From an uncultured Nitrosomonadales bacterium (lineage in GTDB: Bacteria > Pseudomonadota > Gammaproteobacteria > Burkholderiales > Gallionellaceae), in NCBI GenBank assembly GCA_903878125.1, contig CAIRGS010000101.1:1-38308 (forward strand): 38,308 nt of DNA. Direction: 5' to 3'. The notes beneath the pieces are model-generated. The model was not told the DNA's origin, ran no database searches, and saw nothing but the letters and a program-made list of their open reading frames with translations. Shown in pieces: positions 14,752 through 25,038 of this stretch. The first letter of the stretch is position 1. Every line of letters starts with the position of its first letter. The translations under genes and the position numbers were made by a program.

Positions 14752-17055
14752 TTAAAATATGCGATTGATGATTGATTCGATAAGCGACTTTTCCTGTGGC
14801 GGGACGAGTTGCTCTGACGGCAAATATTCCTGGTAAAAATATTCCACTAATTCGCCCGCTTCATTCAGTTGTCCATCTTTGTTAATGCGCGCAGCCACCA
14901 AATTTTCCGGCATGGTGTAGGTGGCTTCAGGAGTATTTTTGAGTATTTTCCCCATGTAGTCCATCCAAATGGGTAATGCAGCTCCGCCTCCGGTTTCCCT
15001 CTCGCCCAGGGTACGCGGATTGTCGAAACCGACCCAGGTAACCCCTACCAAAGTGGGATGGAAGCCGCTGAACCAGGCATCCATTGAATCGTTTGTAGTG
15101 CCGGTCTTGCCCGCTAAATCATGGCGCCCCAATTGCATGGCGCGGAAGGCGGTGCCGTGTTGCACTACGTCTTGCATCATGCTTACCATGGTGTAGGCAT
15201 TACGCACATCTATAACCTGCGGGGCGGTTTCTCCGGCTACAACGGGTGCGGCCTGGTGTAGCACTTTGCCATTGCTGTCCTCAATGCGCTGGATGAAATA
15301 GGGGGTAATGTGGAAGCCGCCATTGGCAAAGACGGAGTAACCCGTCAGCATTTGCATGGGCGTAACCGAACCGGCACCTAATGCCATAGTGAGGTAAGGA
15401 GGGTGCTTGGCTGCTTCGAAGCCAAACTTGGTGATGTAGTCTTGTGCATATTGCGGTGTGATAGTTTGCAGGATGCGAATAGAGATCATGTTTTTGGATT
15501 TGATCAGCGCTTGCCTCATGCGCATAGGGCCTTCAAACCCCCCATCGTAGTTTTTCGGTTCCCAAGCTGTGCTGCCTGTATCTGCCGCACTAATCACTAA
15601 AGGTGCGTCGTCGATAACGGTGGCAGGGGTCAGACCCTTTTCCAATGCAGCGGAATAAATGAACGGTTTGAAGCTGGAGCCGGGTTGCCTCCAAGCCTGA
15701 GTTACATGATTAAATTGGTTGCGGTTAAAGTCGAAGCCGCCTACCAGAGCGTAGATCGCACCATTGCGCGGGCTGGCAGCAACAAAAGCTGCTTCCACTT
15801 GCGGCAGTTGAACAATCTTCCAAATATTCTTTTCGTCCTTCTGCACGTGGATGAGTGAACCGGCACGCAAGCGCCGATTCAATGCAGCCTTGTTGCTCAT
15901 ATAGGCCTGAACAAATTTCAGTCCTTCACCGCTAATGGTGGCGATGGCGCCCCCCTTGCTGTAAGCGCGGATGCCTTTGGAATTGGCTTCAAGTACCACA
16001 GCGGGAATCATGTCATCACTATCAGGAATGTCCTGCAGCGCTTCTTCCAGCTCTTCGTCTGTGCTCCCTAGCGGTAGATCGATATAGCCTTCCGGACCGC
16101 GGTAACCATGGCGTCGGTCATAATCCAGCACACCTTTGCGTAGCGCTTCATAGGCTGTTGCCTGGTCTAGCTGACGGATAGTTGTATAGACCTTGATACC
16201 TTGCGTATAGGTGTCATCCTGATAGCGTTTGAATACCTCTTGCCTAACCATTTCCGCCAGATAATCAGCTTTGCCTGCAAATTCTTGATAGCTGCGTTTC
16301 ACCGTTAGAGGTTGATGCAGTGCCGTTTCTTGTTGCTGGACGTTAATGAAACCCAGCTCATGCATGCGGCGCAGTACGTATGCTTGGCGCAGTTTGGCGC
16401 GCTTGGGGTTGACCACCGGGTTATAAATGGAAGGGGCCTTGGGTAAGCCAGCTAGCATAGCGAACTCAGCCACGCTGAGTTGATTAAGATTCTTGCCGAA
16501 ATAGCCTTGCGCGGCAGCCGCAAAACCATAAGCACGTTGACCAAGGTAGATATGATTAATATAAAGCTGGAGGATTTCATCCTTGCTCAGATTTTGTTCG
16601 ATCTTGATGGCAAGCAATACTTCATTAAATTTGCGCGACAATTTTTTCTCTTTAGTCAGGAAAAAATTGCGTGCCACTTGCATGGTGATAGTGCTGGCTC
16701 CTTGCTTGACGCCGCCCGGAGTGAAATTGTTATAAACGGCGCGCAATACGCCCATGTAATCCACCCCGCCGTGCTTATAAAACCGATCATCTTCCGCTGC
16801 GAGAACGGCTTTTTTCATCAAGTCGGGGACTTCATCAATCTTGACCAGCGCACGACGTTCCTCCCCGAATTCGCCGATCAGGACGCCCTCCGCGCTGTAT
16901 ACACGTAGCGGAATTTTAGGCCGATAGTCGGTCAATGCTTCAAGCGAGGGCAGCGTGGGGTATGTCAGCATTGCCGCAAACATCAGCACCAACAGTGGTG
17001 TGATGATGAGGGCGAGGCCAGCTATGGCCGGGTAAAACCACCAGCGGGAAGTCAT
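14752..17055 (-). CDS. mrcA: Penicillin-binding protein 1A
   Basis: EDDRFYKHGGVDYMGVLRA...GGVKQGASTITMQVARNFFLTKEKK (GT51) and QPGSSFKPFIYSAALEKG...AGKTGTTNDSMDAWFSGFHP (transpeptidase). Confidence 0.97.
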   Translation of the reverse strand: MTSRWWFYPAIAGLALIITPLLVLMFAAMLTYPTLPSLEALTDYRPKIPLRVYSAEGVLIGEFGEERRALVKIDEVPDLMKKAVLAAEDDRFYKHGGVDYMGVLRAVYNNFTPGGVKQGASTITMQVARNFFLTKEKKLSRKFNEVLLAIKIEQNLSKDEILQLYINHIYLGQRAYGFAAAAQGYFGKNLNQLSVAEFAMLAGLPKAPSIYNPVVNPKRAKLRQAYVLRRMHELGFINVQQQETALHQPLTVKRSYQEFAGKADYLAEMVRQEVFKRYQDDTYTQGIKVYTTIRQLDQATAYEALRKGVLDYDRRHGYRGPEGYIDLPLGSTDEELEEALQDIPDSDDMIPAVVLEANSKGIRAYSKGGAIATISGEGLKFVQAYMSNKAALNRRLRAGSLIHVQKDEKNIWKIVQLPQVEAAFVAASPRNGAIYALVGGFDFNRNQFNHVTQAWRQPGSSFKPFIYSAALEKGLTPATVIDDAPLVISAADTGSTAWEPKNYDGGFEGPMRMRQALIKSKNMISIRILQTITPQYAQDYITKFGFEAAKHPPYLTMALGAGSVTPMQMLTGYSVFANGGFHITPYFIQRIEDSNGKVLHQAAPVVAGETAPQVIDVRNAYTMVSMMQDVVQHGTAFRAMQLGRHDLAGKTGTTNDSMDAWFSGFHPTLVGVTWVGFDNPRTLGERETGGGAALPIWMDYMGKILKNTPEATYTMPENLVAARINKDGQLNEAGELVEYFYQEYLPSEQLVPPQEKSLIESIINRIF

Positions 17056-17089
17056 GGGATATGGAATTGAATAAAGGTCATGGTCAGGA

Positions 17090-18124
17090 TTATATCGGCT
17101 CTTGGCAGGGAAATAACCCAATCGCGTTAACACATTCATTGATTAACTCAGGACCGCGATAAATCAGCCCGCTGTAAATCTGTATTAGCTCAGCGCCAGC
17201 GTGTATTTTTTCCACTGCATCTTCTCCGCTCAAGATGCCGCCTACGCCGATGATAGGCAGAGATCCTTGTAATGCGGTGGCCAGTTCGCGGATAACGGCA
17301 GTAGATCTGTCACGCAATGGCGCGCCGCTCAGTCCGCCTGTTTCTGTGTGCTGCGCCAGATGTTCGACGCTCGTGCGCGTCAGCGTTGTATTGGTGGCAA
17401 TCACGCCGTCAATGCGGTGACGTTGCAACAGCGTCGCGATCTGGCGGATTTGTTCGCTATCAAGATCGGGGGCTATTTTTAACGCCAGCGGAACATATTT
17501 GCCATGCAAATCAGCCAGTTTTTCCTGCTCCGCTTTAAGTTGCCTGAGCAACGCATCCAGCTCATCACTCCCTTGCAGCTGGCGCAAATTCTTGGTGTTG
17601 GGCGAAGAAATGTTGATGGCGACATAGCTGGCGTGGGAGTACACACGTCGTAACCCGATCAGATAATCAGCGGCGGCAGATTCAATCGGCGTGTCAAAAT
17701 TTTTGCCAATATTGATGCCAAGAATGCCGCGATAATTTGCGCGTTTTACGTTTTCAATGAGTACATCCACGCCGTGGTTGTTGAACCCCATGCGGTTGAT
17801 GATGGCCTGTGCCTCGGGCAGGCGAAACAAGCGCGGCTTTGGGTTGCCTTCCTGGGCGCGGGGCGTGACGGTTCCGATCTCGATGAAACCAAAACCCAGT
17901 GCGGCCAGCGCATCGATGTGATCGCCGTTTTTATCTAATCCTGCGGCCAGCCCAACCGGGTTGGGAAAAGTCAGTCCCATCACTTTATGTGGGTTGTCCA
18001 GCGGATGTTTGACCAACAGCGGCAGCAGGCCAAGCCGATAGGCGAGCTGCAGCGCATCAAGCGTAACGTGGTGGGAGGTTTCCGGATTAAAGGAAAAAAG
18101 CAGCGGTCGAATCAGCGGATACAT
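17090..18124 (-). CDS. pyrD: Dihydroorotate dehydrogenase (quinone)
   Basis: [66 protein letters not shown]...[36 protein letters not shown]. Confidence 0.97.
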   Translation of the reverse strand: MYPLIRPLLFSFNPETSHHVTLDALQLAYRLGLLPLLVKHPLDNPHKVMGLTFPNPVGLAAGLDKNGDHIDALAALGFGFIEIGTVTPRAQEGNPKPRLFRLPEAQAIINRMGFNNHGVDVLIENVKRANYRGILGINIGKNFDTPIESAAADYLIGLRRVYSHASYVAINISSPNTKNLRQLQGSDELDALLRQLKAEQEKLADLHGKYVPLALKIAPDLDSEQIRQIATLLQRHRIDGVIATNTTLTRTSVEHLAQHTETGGLSGAPLRDRSTAVIRELATALQGSLPIIGVGGILSGEDAVEKIHAGAELIQIYSGLIYRGPELINECVNAIGLFPCQEPI

Positions 18125-18125
18125 G

Positions 18126-18860
18126 TCACGGCCTGTCAGTTGGGAGGGCTTGCCATTTGCCATGTATAAGTCCTTGCAGCGGATGGAAATTGGCTTTGTA
18201 TGCCATTTTTTTGCTCCCCTCTATCCAGTAACCCAGATACAAATACTCCAGTTGCAATTTCCGGCATAGATCGATCTGCCACAGGACGTTGTAGGTGCCA
18301 AAGCTGGCTTGCGCTACATCCGGGTCATAAAACGTATAAACAGAGGATAGCCCATCATCGAGAATATCGATGATACTCACCATGCGCAGCACCCCATTTT
18401 CGCGGAACTCCACCAGTGTGGAATCAATATGGCTTTGCAGCAAAAAATTGCGGTATTGGTCGCGACTATCATTCTTCATGCCGCCATCAGGATGCCGCGC
18501 CATTTGATAACGCTGATACAAAATGAAATATTCCTCGTTGTCTCTCAATGCATGCAATGAGGCTTCCAAGCCAATGTGGCGTTGCCTGGAGCGGCGCTGT
18601 GTGCGGCTGGGTGCGAACGATGCGACTTCGACGCGCACCGGAACGCAGGCTTGGCAGGCATCGCAGCGCGGTCTATAGGTAACCGACCCGCTTCGGCGGA
18701 AGCCGTGCCGCATCAGCTCCGAATACACAGCCGGGGTGATCAGAAAGCTGGGCGTGGCGACCTGTGAGCACGCTAGTCGACCCGGCAGGTAGCTACACGA
18801 ATAGGGGGCTGTAAGGTAAAGCTGCAGCGCCGATAGCGGAATGTCATGCAACAAGTTCAT
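18126..18860 (-). CDS. bpt: Arginyl-tRNA--protein transferase (Bpt-type)
   Basis: [18 protein letters not shown]...[29 protein letters not shown]...[24 protein letters not shown]. Confidence 0.93.
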   Translation of the reverse strand: MNLLHDIPLSALQLYLTAPYSCSYLPGRLACSQVATPSFLITPAVYSELMRHGFRRSGSVTYRPRCDACQACVPVRVEVASFAPSRTQRRSRQRHIGLEASLHALRDNEEYFILYQRYQMARHPDGGMKNDSRDQYRNFLLQSHIDSTLVEFRENGVLRMVSIIDILDDGLSSVYTFYDPDVAQASFGTYNVLWQIDLCRKLQLEYLYLGYWIEGSKKMAYKANFHPLQGLIHGKWQALPTDRP

Positions 18861-19542
18861 GGTCGAACTGCCATTTGAGCGGAGTGTCCTGACAGTGTAT
18901 CAATTCTTTTAACCGATGCAAAAATTCCGCACGCGGGATTTCGCGTGCGCCGAGCGAGGCAAGATGCGGTGTACTCATCTGGCAGTCGATCATGCCATAC
19001 CCCCAGCGCTGCAATTGTGCGGTGAGATGGGCGAGCGCAATCTTGGATGCATTAGTGGCGTGGCTGAACATCGACTCGCCATAGAACATGCGCCCAATAC
19101 TGATGCCATACAGCCCACCCACCAGATTGCCATCCATCCAGATCTCCACCGAGTGAGCTACGCCCTTCTGATGCAGCTCGGTATAAGCTGCAATCATGTC
19201 TTCATGTATCCATGTTCCCGCCTGTTCGCGGCGCGGCGCGGCGCAGGCACGCATTACCTGCTCGAAAGCGCTATCCGTACGAACTTCATAGCGCTTATCG
19301 CGTAAGGTCTTGCGTAATGACATGGAAATTTTGAATTCCTCAGGGATCAGCACCATGCGTGGATCCGGGCTCCACCAGAGTATGGGTTCCCCGGTGTTGA
19401 ACCAAGGGAAGATGCCGTGCCGGTAGGCATCCAGTAGACGGTGTGCAGATAGGCTGCCCCCCGCAGCCAGCAAGCCACTGGGCTTGAGCAGTGCCTGCTC
19501 TACAGGCGGAAAGGGCATACCAATATCCAGGAACGTGATCAT
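18844..19542 (-). CDS. aat: Leucyl/phenylalanyl-tRNA--protein transferase
   Basis: [56 protein letters not shown]...[19 protein letters not shown]. Confidence 0.96.
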   Translation of the reverse strand: MITFLDIGMPFPPVEQALLKPSGLLAAGGSLSAHRLLDAYRHGIFPWFNTGEPILWWSPDPRMVLIPEEFKISMSLRKTLRDKRYEVRTDSAFEQVMRACAAPRREQAGTWIHEDMIAAYTELHQKGVAHSVEIWMDGNLVGGLYGISIGRMFYGESMFSHATNASKIALAHLTAQLQRWGYGMIDCQMSTPHLASLGAREIPRAEFLHRLKELIHCQDTPLKWQFDHELVA

Positions 19543-19612
19543 CTTCTGTAGCCAGCCGGGGTGAAGTGATTTAAGCAGGCAATCTGCCTGGCAGATGCTC
19601 GCAAATCATGGC

Positions 19613-20287
19613 TTAAAGAGGTTTTGTATTTAATTTGTGGGTCAGCCAAGTCTGGATATCACGTACTTCTTCCGCGCATACCGAATGTGGCATGCCATAT
19701 TCATGCCACTCAACCTGATAACCCCGTTTTTTTAATTCGTTTGCCGAGTCTATCCCTCGCGCATAAGTCACTACTGGGTCACTATTCCCATGTGCCATGA
19801 AGATGGGGATATTGAGAGCAGCTGCACTGGCTTCACTCGACAACGTTTCGGCCTGAAGGAGATAGGCGGATAGGGAAAGAATGCCGCCCAGGCGCGACGC
19901 ATGGCGCAAGCCGGTATGCAGCGCAATAGCTCCGCCTTGTGAGAAGCCCGCGAGAAAAATATTATCTGCAACAATGCCACGCTGTTTTTCCTGTGCAATC
20001 AGTACTTCAATAGCGGCTTGCGAAGCGCGAATACCCTTAACATCCTGTTTGGCGTCAGCATTAAAAGCAGTGATGTCATACCACGCACGCATGATTAAAC
20101 CGCCGTTGATGGTGACTGGCTGTTTGGGTGCATGCGGAAACAGGTAGCGTACCGCTACCGGCAGGTTCATTTCTTCCGCAATGGAAACAAAATCTTCGCC
20201 GTCAGCGCCCAAGCCATGCATCCAGATGATGCTGTGTTGGGGCGACTTCCCGGTTTCAAGAGTGATATGTGGTAGAACGCTGTTCAT
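19613..20287 (-). CDS. Phospholipase/carboxylesterase family alpha/beta hydrolase
   Basis: IIWMHGLGADGEDFVSIAEEM...IFLAGFSQGGAIALHTGLR...PIFMAHGNSDPVVTYARG...YGMPHSVCAEEVRDI. Confidence 0.93.
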   Translation of the reverse strand: MNSVLPHITLETGKSPQHSIIWMHGLGADGEDFVSIAEEMNLPVAVRYLFPHAPKQPVTINGGLIMRAWYDITAFNADAKQDVKGIRASQAAIEVLIAQEKQRGIVADNIFLAGFSQGGAIALHTGLRHASRLGGILSLSAYLLQAETLSSEASAAALNIPIFMAHGNSDPVVTYARGIDSANELKKRGYQVEWHEYGMPHSVCAEEVRDIQTWLTHKLNTKPL

Positions 20288-20323
20288 GGTTTGATGTTGC
20301 GTATCTGAAAATGGTGGATGAGC

Positions 20324-20854
20324 TTATTCGGGTGCTGGGGAAGTTGGCTCCGGCAGAATGTCACGCAATACCTGGAAAATTTCGCGATAGTTCTTCGGCG
20401 GTTTTGCCAGTTCTTTTTCCTTGATGGCATTTCGAACCAGCGCCCGCAGCCTTTGTGCATCTGCTTCGGGATGATCAGCGAGTAACTCGGTCAGCGCCGC
20501 ATCGTTTTCCAGCAGACGATCTCTCCACCGTTCCAGTTGATGCAGCCAAGCGATATGCTGATGCGATTTGCCGCTCCATGCTTCCAGCTTGGCGATGATG
20601 GGTGCGGGTTCTACGTCGCGCATTAATCTGCCAATGTATTGCATTTGCCGCCGTTGCGCGCCAAATTTATTGATGCGCTTCATCTCGCGAACGGCGTCAA
20701 ACAAGCGTTCTGGCAAGTCCATCTGCTTCAGCTTGTCGGCACTAAGTTCAACCAATTGCTCACCGATATCCTGAAGATCATGCATCTGCTGCTTGATCTT
20801 GGTTTTGCTGGGTGGCAAATTTAATTCTTCGGCATTGTCATCGTAGTGGTGCAT
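20324..20854 (-). CDS. darP: Ribosome-associated protein, YjgA/DarP family
   Basis: PPSKTKIKQQMHDLQDIGEQLVELSADKLKQMDLPERLFDAVREMKRINKFGAQRRQMQYIGRLMRDVEPAPI. Confidence 0.93.
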   Translation of the reverse strand: MHHYDDNAEELNLPPSKTKIKQQMHDLQDIGEQLVELSADKLKQMDLPERLFDAVREMKRINKFGAQRRQMQYIGRLMRDVEPAPIIAKLEAWSGKSHQHIAWLHQLERWRDRLLENDAALTELLADHPEADAQRLRALVRNAIKEKELAKPPKNYREIFQVLRDILPEPTSPAPE

Positions 20855-20915
20855 AGGTGCGAAATTATAAATAGATATTGTTATGATAACGCTTTCCCAC
20901 GAAACCGTTTACCTT

Positions 20916-22271
20916 ATGAATAACATTACACCGCCCGAACATCGTTTTTCCCATCCTGCTGACACCCTCCACCAGATTGCGCGGGACATGCTTGAATATG
21001 CCAGCCACCAAGGGGCAACTGCCGCTACGGCGGAAGTGTCGGATGGTTTCGGGCAAGCTGTCACTGTCCGTCATGGTGAAGTCGAAACCATAGAATACAA
21101 CCGTGACAAGGGTCTTGGAATTACCGTTTACATCGATCAGCGGCGCGGCAATGCCAATACCTCCGATTTCTCGCCGCAGGCAGTGCGCGACACGGTGGAC
21201 GCCGCCCTCTCCATTGCTCGCCACACCGCCAGTGACGACTGTGCCGGGCTGCCTGAAAACGATATGCTGGCCACAGAGTTTCCCGATTTCGACCTGTACC
21301 ATCCCTGGTTACTGGACGTGGAAGGCGCAATTGAGCTGGCCAAGACCTGTGAACAAGCTGCATTTGATGCCGATCAGCGGATCGACAATTCGGAAGGCGC
21401 CACGGTAAACATACATGAGTCCCAATTCGTGTATGCCAACAGCTTGGGCTTTATCGGTGGATATCCTACCTCGCGCCATGGTATCAGCTGCGCCGTCATC
21501 GCTGGCAAGGACGAAGCCATGCAGCGCGATTACTGGTACAGCGAAGCGCGTGCCGCGAGCGACCTGCTGGCAGCGGAAAATGTCGGCCAAATTGCAGCAG
21601 AACGCGCCGTGCGGCGGCTCAATGCCCGCAAGCTCGATACCATGCAAGTGCCGGTGCTATTCGAGGCGCCGATAGCCGCCAGCTTACTCGGCCATTTTGT
21701 CGGCGCAGTGAGCGGCGGCAGTCTGTACCGAAAATCCTCCTTTCTGCTCGACTACATGGGCAAGCAAGTATTTTCACCCAACATCTGCATTGATGACATA
21801 CCCGACATTTCCCGCGGCCTGGCTAGCAGCGCATTTGATGGCGAGGGCGTGAAAACGCAGCGCCGTACCATTGTTCAGAATGGCGTACTGCAAAGCTATT
21901 TTCTCTCCACCTATTCCGCACGCAAACTGGGCATGAACACGACCGGTAATGCAGGCGGCAATCACAATCTCATCCTGCGTCCTGGCGAACTGAATTTTAA
22001 CGGCCTGCTGAAGAAAATGGGCCGTGGTCTGCTGGTCACCGAACTGCTAGGGCAGGGTGTAAATCACATCACCGGTGACTATTCGCGCGGCGCGGCCGGT
22101 TTCTGGGTGGAGAACGGAGAAATTCAATATCCGGTAGAAGAAATCACCATCGCCAGCAATTTGAAGGACATGTACATGCATATTGCGGCCGTGGGTAATG
22201 ATGTGCTGGTGCAAGGGTCACGGCAGTGTGGTTCTATTTTGGTTGAAAATATGATGGTGGCGGGGCAGTAA
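20916..22271 (+). CDS. pmbA: Metalloprotease PmbA (TldD/PmbA family)
   Basis: VSDGFGQAVTVRHGEVETIEYNRDKGLGITVYIDQRRGNANTSDFS...TGDYSRGAAGFWVENGEIQYPVEEITIASNLKDMYMHI. Confidence 0.95.
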   Translation: MNNITPPEHRFSHPADTLHQIARDMLEYASHQGATAATAEVSDGFGQAVTVRHGEVETIEYNRDKGLGITVYIDQRRGNANTSDFSPQAVRDTVDAALSIARHTASDDCAGLPENDMLATEFPDFDLYHPWLLDVEGAIELAKTCEQAAFDADQRIDNSEGATVNIHESQFVYANSLGFIGGYPTSRHGISCAVIAGKDEAMQRDYWYSEARAASDLLAAENVGQIAAERAVRRLNARKLDTMQVPVLFEAPIAASLLGHFVGAVSGGSLYRKSSFLLDYMGKQVFSPNICIDDIPDISRGLASSAFDGEGVKTQRRTIVQNGVLQSYFLSTYSARKLGMNTTGNAGGNHNLILRPGELNFNGLLKKMGRGLLVTELLGQGVNHITGDYSRGAAGFWVENGEIQYPVEEITIASNLKDMYMHIAAVGNDVLVQGSRQCGSILVENMMVAGQ

Positions 22272-22310
22272 AATATATGAGGTGGTGAATTGTCGACGCC
22301 AATGTTTTGA

Positions 22311-22339
22311 GGTTGGGCTTCATTTCATTCAGCCCAAAC
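22311..22339. repeat. Short palindromic dispersed repeat
   Basis: GGTTGGGCT tcatttcattc AGCCCAAAC; shares core with 9311-9340, 11118-11153 and 12477-12513. Confidence 0.6.
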
Positions 22340-22368
22340 TACCAAGCTGAACCATAGGAGAATGGAAC

Positions 22369-22900
22369 CTATGGGAATAGTAAGGTTTTGAAGTGTGGCG
22401 TCAACCTTTTGTTCTGGTACGGCTTGCTTCCGCGCAGGTTGTAAAGGCGTGAAACCGAGATACTCGCCAGCCGTTCAAAGTGCACATCACCGAAAACCAA
22501 AAGAGCGCGTTCCATGAGCTTGTGGGTTGCAGGCCCGGACAGCGTGCTATGCAGCTCATCTATCTCGGCCAGCAAGGGCACGTCTGCTGAGGTATAGCGA
22601 TAGGTGAAGCCATGCATGGGTGAGCAGGTCTGTTTCGATAGCTTACCAGCCGTGCGGTATTGCCGTACCAGTCGGGTTACTTGCTGGCGTGATGCCCGGT
22701 CATGCGCTCGATATAGCGCAGCAGTACGCGCTTGTCGACCCGCCCGTGCGGGGCATAGCCAAACCGCTTGAGGACGCGCCCGATAAATTGGTTACGCTAT
22801 TTTTTTGAACTCGAAATACCACCCCCGATGTTCCGTTCAAAAATGCCTTGATCTGCACCAAGGTCTGTAGCTTTGCTTCTTCCATGTTGATCACCATGCC
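22369..22900 (-). pseudogene. Degraded integrase/transposase (DDE integrase-type) remnant
   Basis: On minus strand across frames: VINMEEAKLQTLVQIKAFLNGTSGVVFRVQ / RVLKRFGYAPHGRVDKRVLLRYIERMTGHHASK / RQQVTRLVRQYRTAGKLS / MHGFTYRYTSADVPLLAEIDELHSTLSGPATHKLMERALLVFGDVHFERLASISVSRLYNLRGSKPYQ. Confidence 0.75.
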
Positions 22901-23131
22901 TCGCATAATGACCGGCCCAGCAAATCAATTTCAGACTCATGTCATGTTGGAAATACGCCAATCCTTTAGACTTATTTGATATTGGAAAAGGCTTATGGTT
23001 GACGACCAAACCGTTTCCCGGTACATTTAGTTTTGGTGAAAAGGGGCGTTTATTTTTTCCTGTACACTGAATAACAATTGTATTCAAATTTGGAATTTAT
23101 AATCCAGCCAACTCAACACAAAGGAAAAAAT

Positions 23132-23389
23132 ATGTTCAGCAAAATTTTGGTAACAATGGCAATGATCGGTTCAATGGCTTTATTCTCACAAGCAGCTCTT
23201 GCCAAAATTGGCGATGCTTGTAACAAAGACAATGCTACGACAGTATGTGACGCCAAGAAAAATGAAGCCTGCCTGTTGGCCGTTACTCCATCTAAATGTA
23301 TCGCGCTTCATTCACTTCCAAAAGGTACGGCATGTGTGAAACCTGCCGTATGTTCGTCAGACAAATGCACAGCTGGGAAATGCGAGTAA
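23132..23389 (+). CDS. Small secreted Cys-rich protein (8 Cys in mature region)
   Basis: MFSKILVTMAMIGSMALFSQAALAKIGDACNKDNATTVCDAKKNEACLLAVTPSKCIALHSLPKGTACVKPAVCSSDKCTAGKCE; signal peptide; SD aaggaaa. Confidence 0.8.
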   Translation: MFSKILVTMAMIGSMALFSQAALAKIGDACNKDNATTVCDAKKNEACLLAVTPSKCIALHSLPKGTACVKPAVCSSDKCTAGKCE

Positions 23390-23423
23390 TTAGCTTTTGC
23401 TGAGATAGCTTGTAGTTGAGACT

Positions 23424-23477
23424 ACCCGAATCTTCGAGATTTATTGCTTTAATAAATTTCGGAGATTCGGGTTTTTT
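23424..23477 (+). terminator. Rho-independent terminator
   Basis: acccgaatcttcgagatttatt-gcttt-aataaatttcggagattcgggt followed by TTTTT; 20/22 paired. Confidence 0.9.
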
Positions 23478-23547
23478 CATTGATGGGCACAGCATGTCAA
23501 ACTCTGCTGAAATCCCGCACCCACTTAATTTTCCATATTAATTTCTC

Positions 23548-25038
23548 ATGCCAGTATCAAAAGATGGATTGCCACGCAATCGTGACGTGCATGAAGATCT
23601 GATTCGTAAACTGCGAAAGCTGTTGCCGCCAGAAGCCATACTCACTGACAAAGAAGATCTACGCCCGTTCGAGTGTGACGGGCTATCAGTGTATCGACGT
23701 CTGCCCTTGGTCGTGGCTTTGCCTGAAACTATTGCGCAGGTGCAGGCCATCATGCGTCTGTGTCATGCTTTGCAGGTGCCCGTTGTGGCACGCGGTGCAG
23801 GCACCGGTTTGTCCGGTGGCGCTCTGCCTTTGTCTGATGGCGTATTGCTGAGCTTGGCAAAATTTAAACGCATACTCCATATCGATCCAGAAAATGCGTT
23901 GGCCATTTTACAACCGGGTGTGCGCAATCTGGCAATTTCCGAGGCCGCCGCCGCGTATGGAATGTATTACGCGCCTGACCCTTCCTCGCAGATTGCCTGC
24001 ACCATAGGCGGCAATGTTGCTGAAAATTCCGGCGGGGTGCATTGCCTGAAATATGGCCTGACGGTACACAACGTTCTGATGCTGAAAGTAGTGACGATGG
24101 AGGGGGAGTTGCTGACCATCGGTGCTGAAACACTGGATTCTCCGGGCTATGATCTGCTGGCATTGATGGCAGGCTCGGAGGGGATGCTGGCGGTGATCGT
24201 TGAGGTTACGGTGAAGCTGCTGGCCAAGCCGGAGCGCGCGCAAGTTTTGCTGGCGGCCTTTGATGATGTCTTCAAAGCCGGGGAAGCGGTCGGCGCGATA
24301 ATCGCTGCCGGTATTATTCCGGCCGGTCTGGAAATGATGGACAAGGTGGCCATTCATGCGGCAGAAGATTATGCGCATGCCGGTTATCCTCGTGATGCAG
24401 AGGCGATTTTGCTGTGCGAACTGGATGGCACGAATGCGGAAGTATCCGAGCACATCATGGAAGTGCGCGAAATATTGCACCAGAGCGGCGCGACCGAGGT
24501 GCGCACTGCCGTTAACGAAGCAGAGCGACAGCTGTTCTGGAAGGGGCGTAAATCAGCCTTCCCCGCAGTGGGGCGCATTTCGCCGGATTATTACTGCATG
24601 GATGGCACGATTCCACGCCGTCAATTGCCGCATGTATTGCGCCAGATCAGTTTATGGTCGGAAGAGTACGGCTTGCCGGTGGCGAATGTGTTTCATGCCG
24701 GAGATGGCAATCTGCATCCGTTAATTTTATTCGATGCCAATAAGGACGGCGAGTTGGCACGTACTGAGGAATTCGGTCAGCGTATCTTGCAACTGTGCGT
24801 CGAAGTGGGCGGATCTATCACTGGCGAGCATGGCGTCGGCATGGAAAAAATTAATCAGATGTGTATCCAGTTCAAAGCGGCCGAACTCAGCCAATTCCAC
24901 GCGGTTAAAGCCGCTTTCGATCCCGCCGGCTTGCTTAATCCCGGGAAAGCCGTGCCCACCTTGCAGCGCTGCGCAGAATTTGGCGCCATGCACGTCCATC
25001 ACGGACAGCTGCCCCATGCCGAACTGGAACGCTTCTGA
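23548..25038 (+). CDS. glcD: Glycolate oxidase subunit GlcD (FAD-linked)
   Basis: VVARGAGTGLSGGALPLSDGVLLSLAKFKRIL...PDPSSQIACTIGGNVAENSGGVHCLKYGLT...FHAGDGNLHPLILFD...GGSITGEHGVGMEKI. Confidence 0.97.
   Translation: MPVSKDGLPRNRDVHEDLIRKLRKLLPPEAILTDKEDLRPFECDGLSVYRRLPLVVALPETIAQVQAIMRLCHALQVPVVARGAGTGLSGGALPLSDGVLLSLAKFKRILHIDPENALAILQPGVRNLAISEAAAAYGMYYAPDPSSQIACTIGGNVAENSGGVHCLKYGLTVHNVLMLKVVTMEGELLTIGAETLDSPGYDLLALMAGSEGMLAVIVEVTVKLLAKPERAQVLLAAFDDVFKAGEAVGAIIAAGIIPAGLEMMDKVAIHAAEDYAHAGYPRDAEAILLCELDGTNAEVSEHIMEVREILHQSGATEVRTAVNEAERQLFWKGRKSAFPAVGRISPDYYCMDGTIPRRQLPHVLRQISLWSEEYGLPVANVFHAGDGNLHPLILFDANKDGELARTEEFGQRILQLCVEVGGSITGEHGVGMEKINQMCIQFKAAELSQFHAVKAAFDPAGLLNPGKAVPTLQRCAEFGAMHVHHGQLPHAELERF

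Noticed and set aside
23908-24480. 190-aa minus-strand ORF inside glcD
   Set aside because: Antisense shadow of glcD, His/Arg-rich low-plausibility composition.
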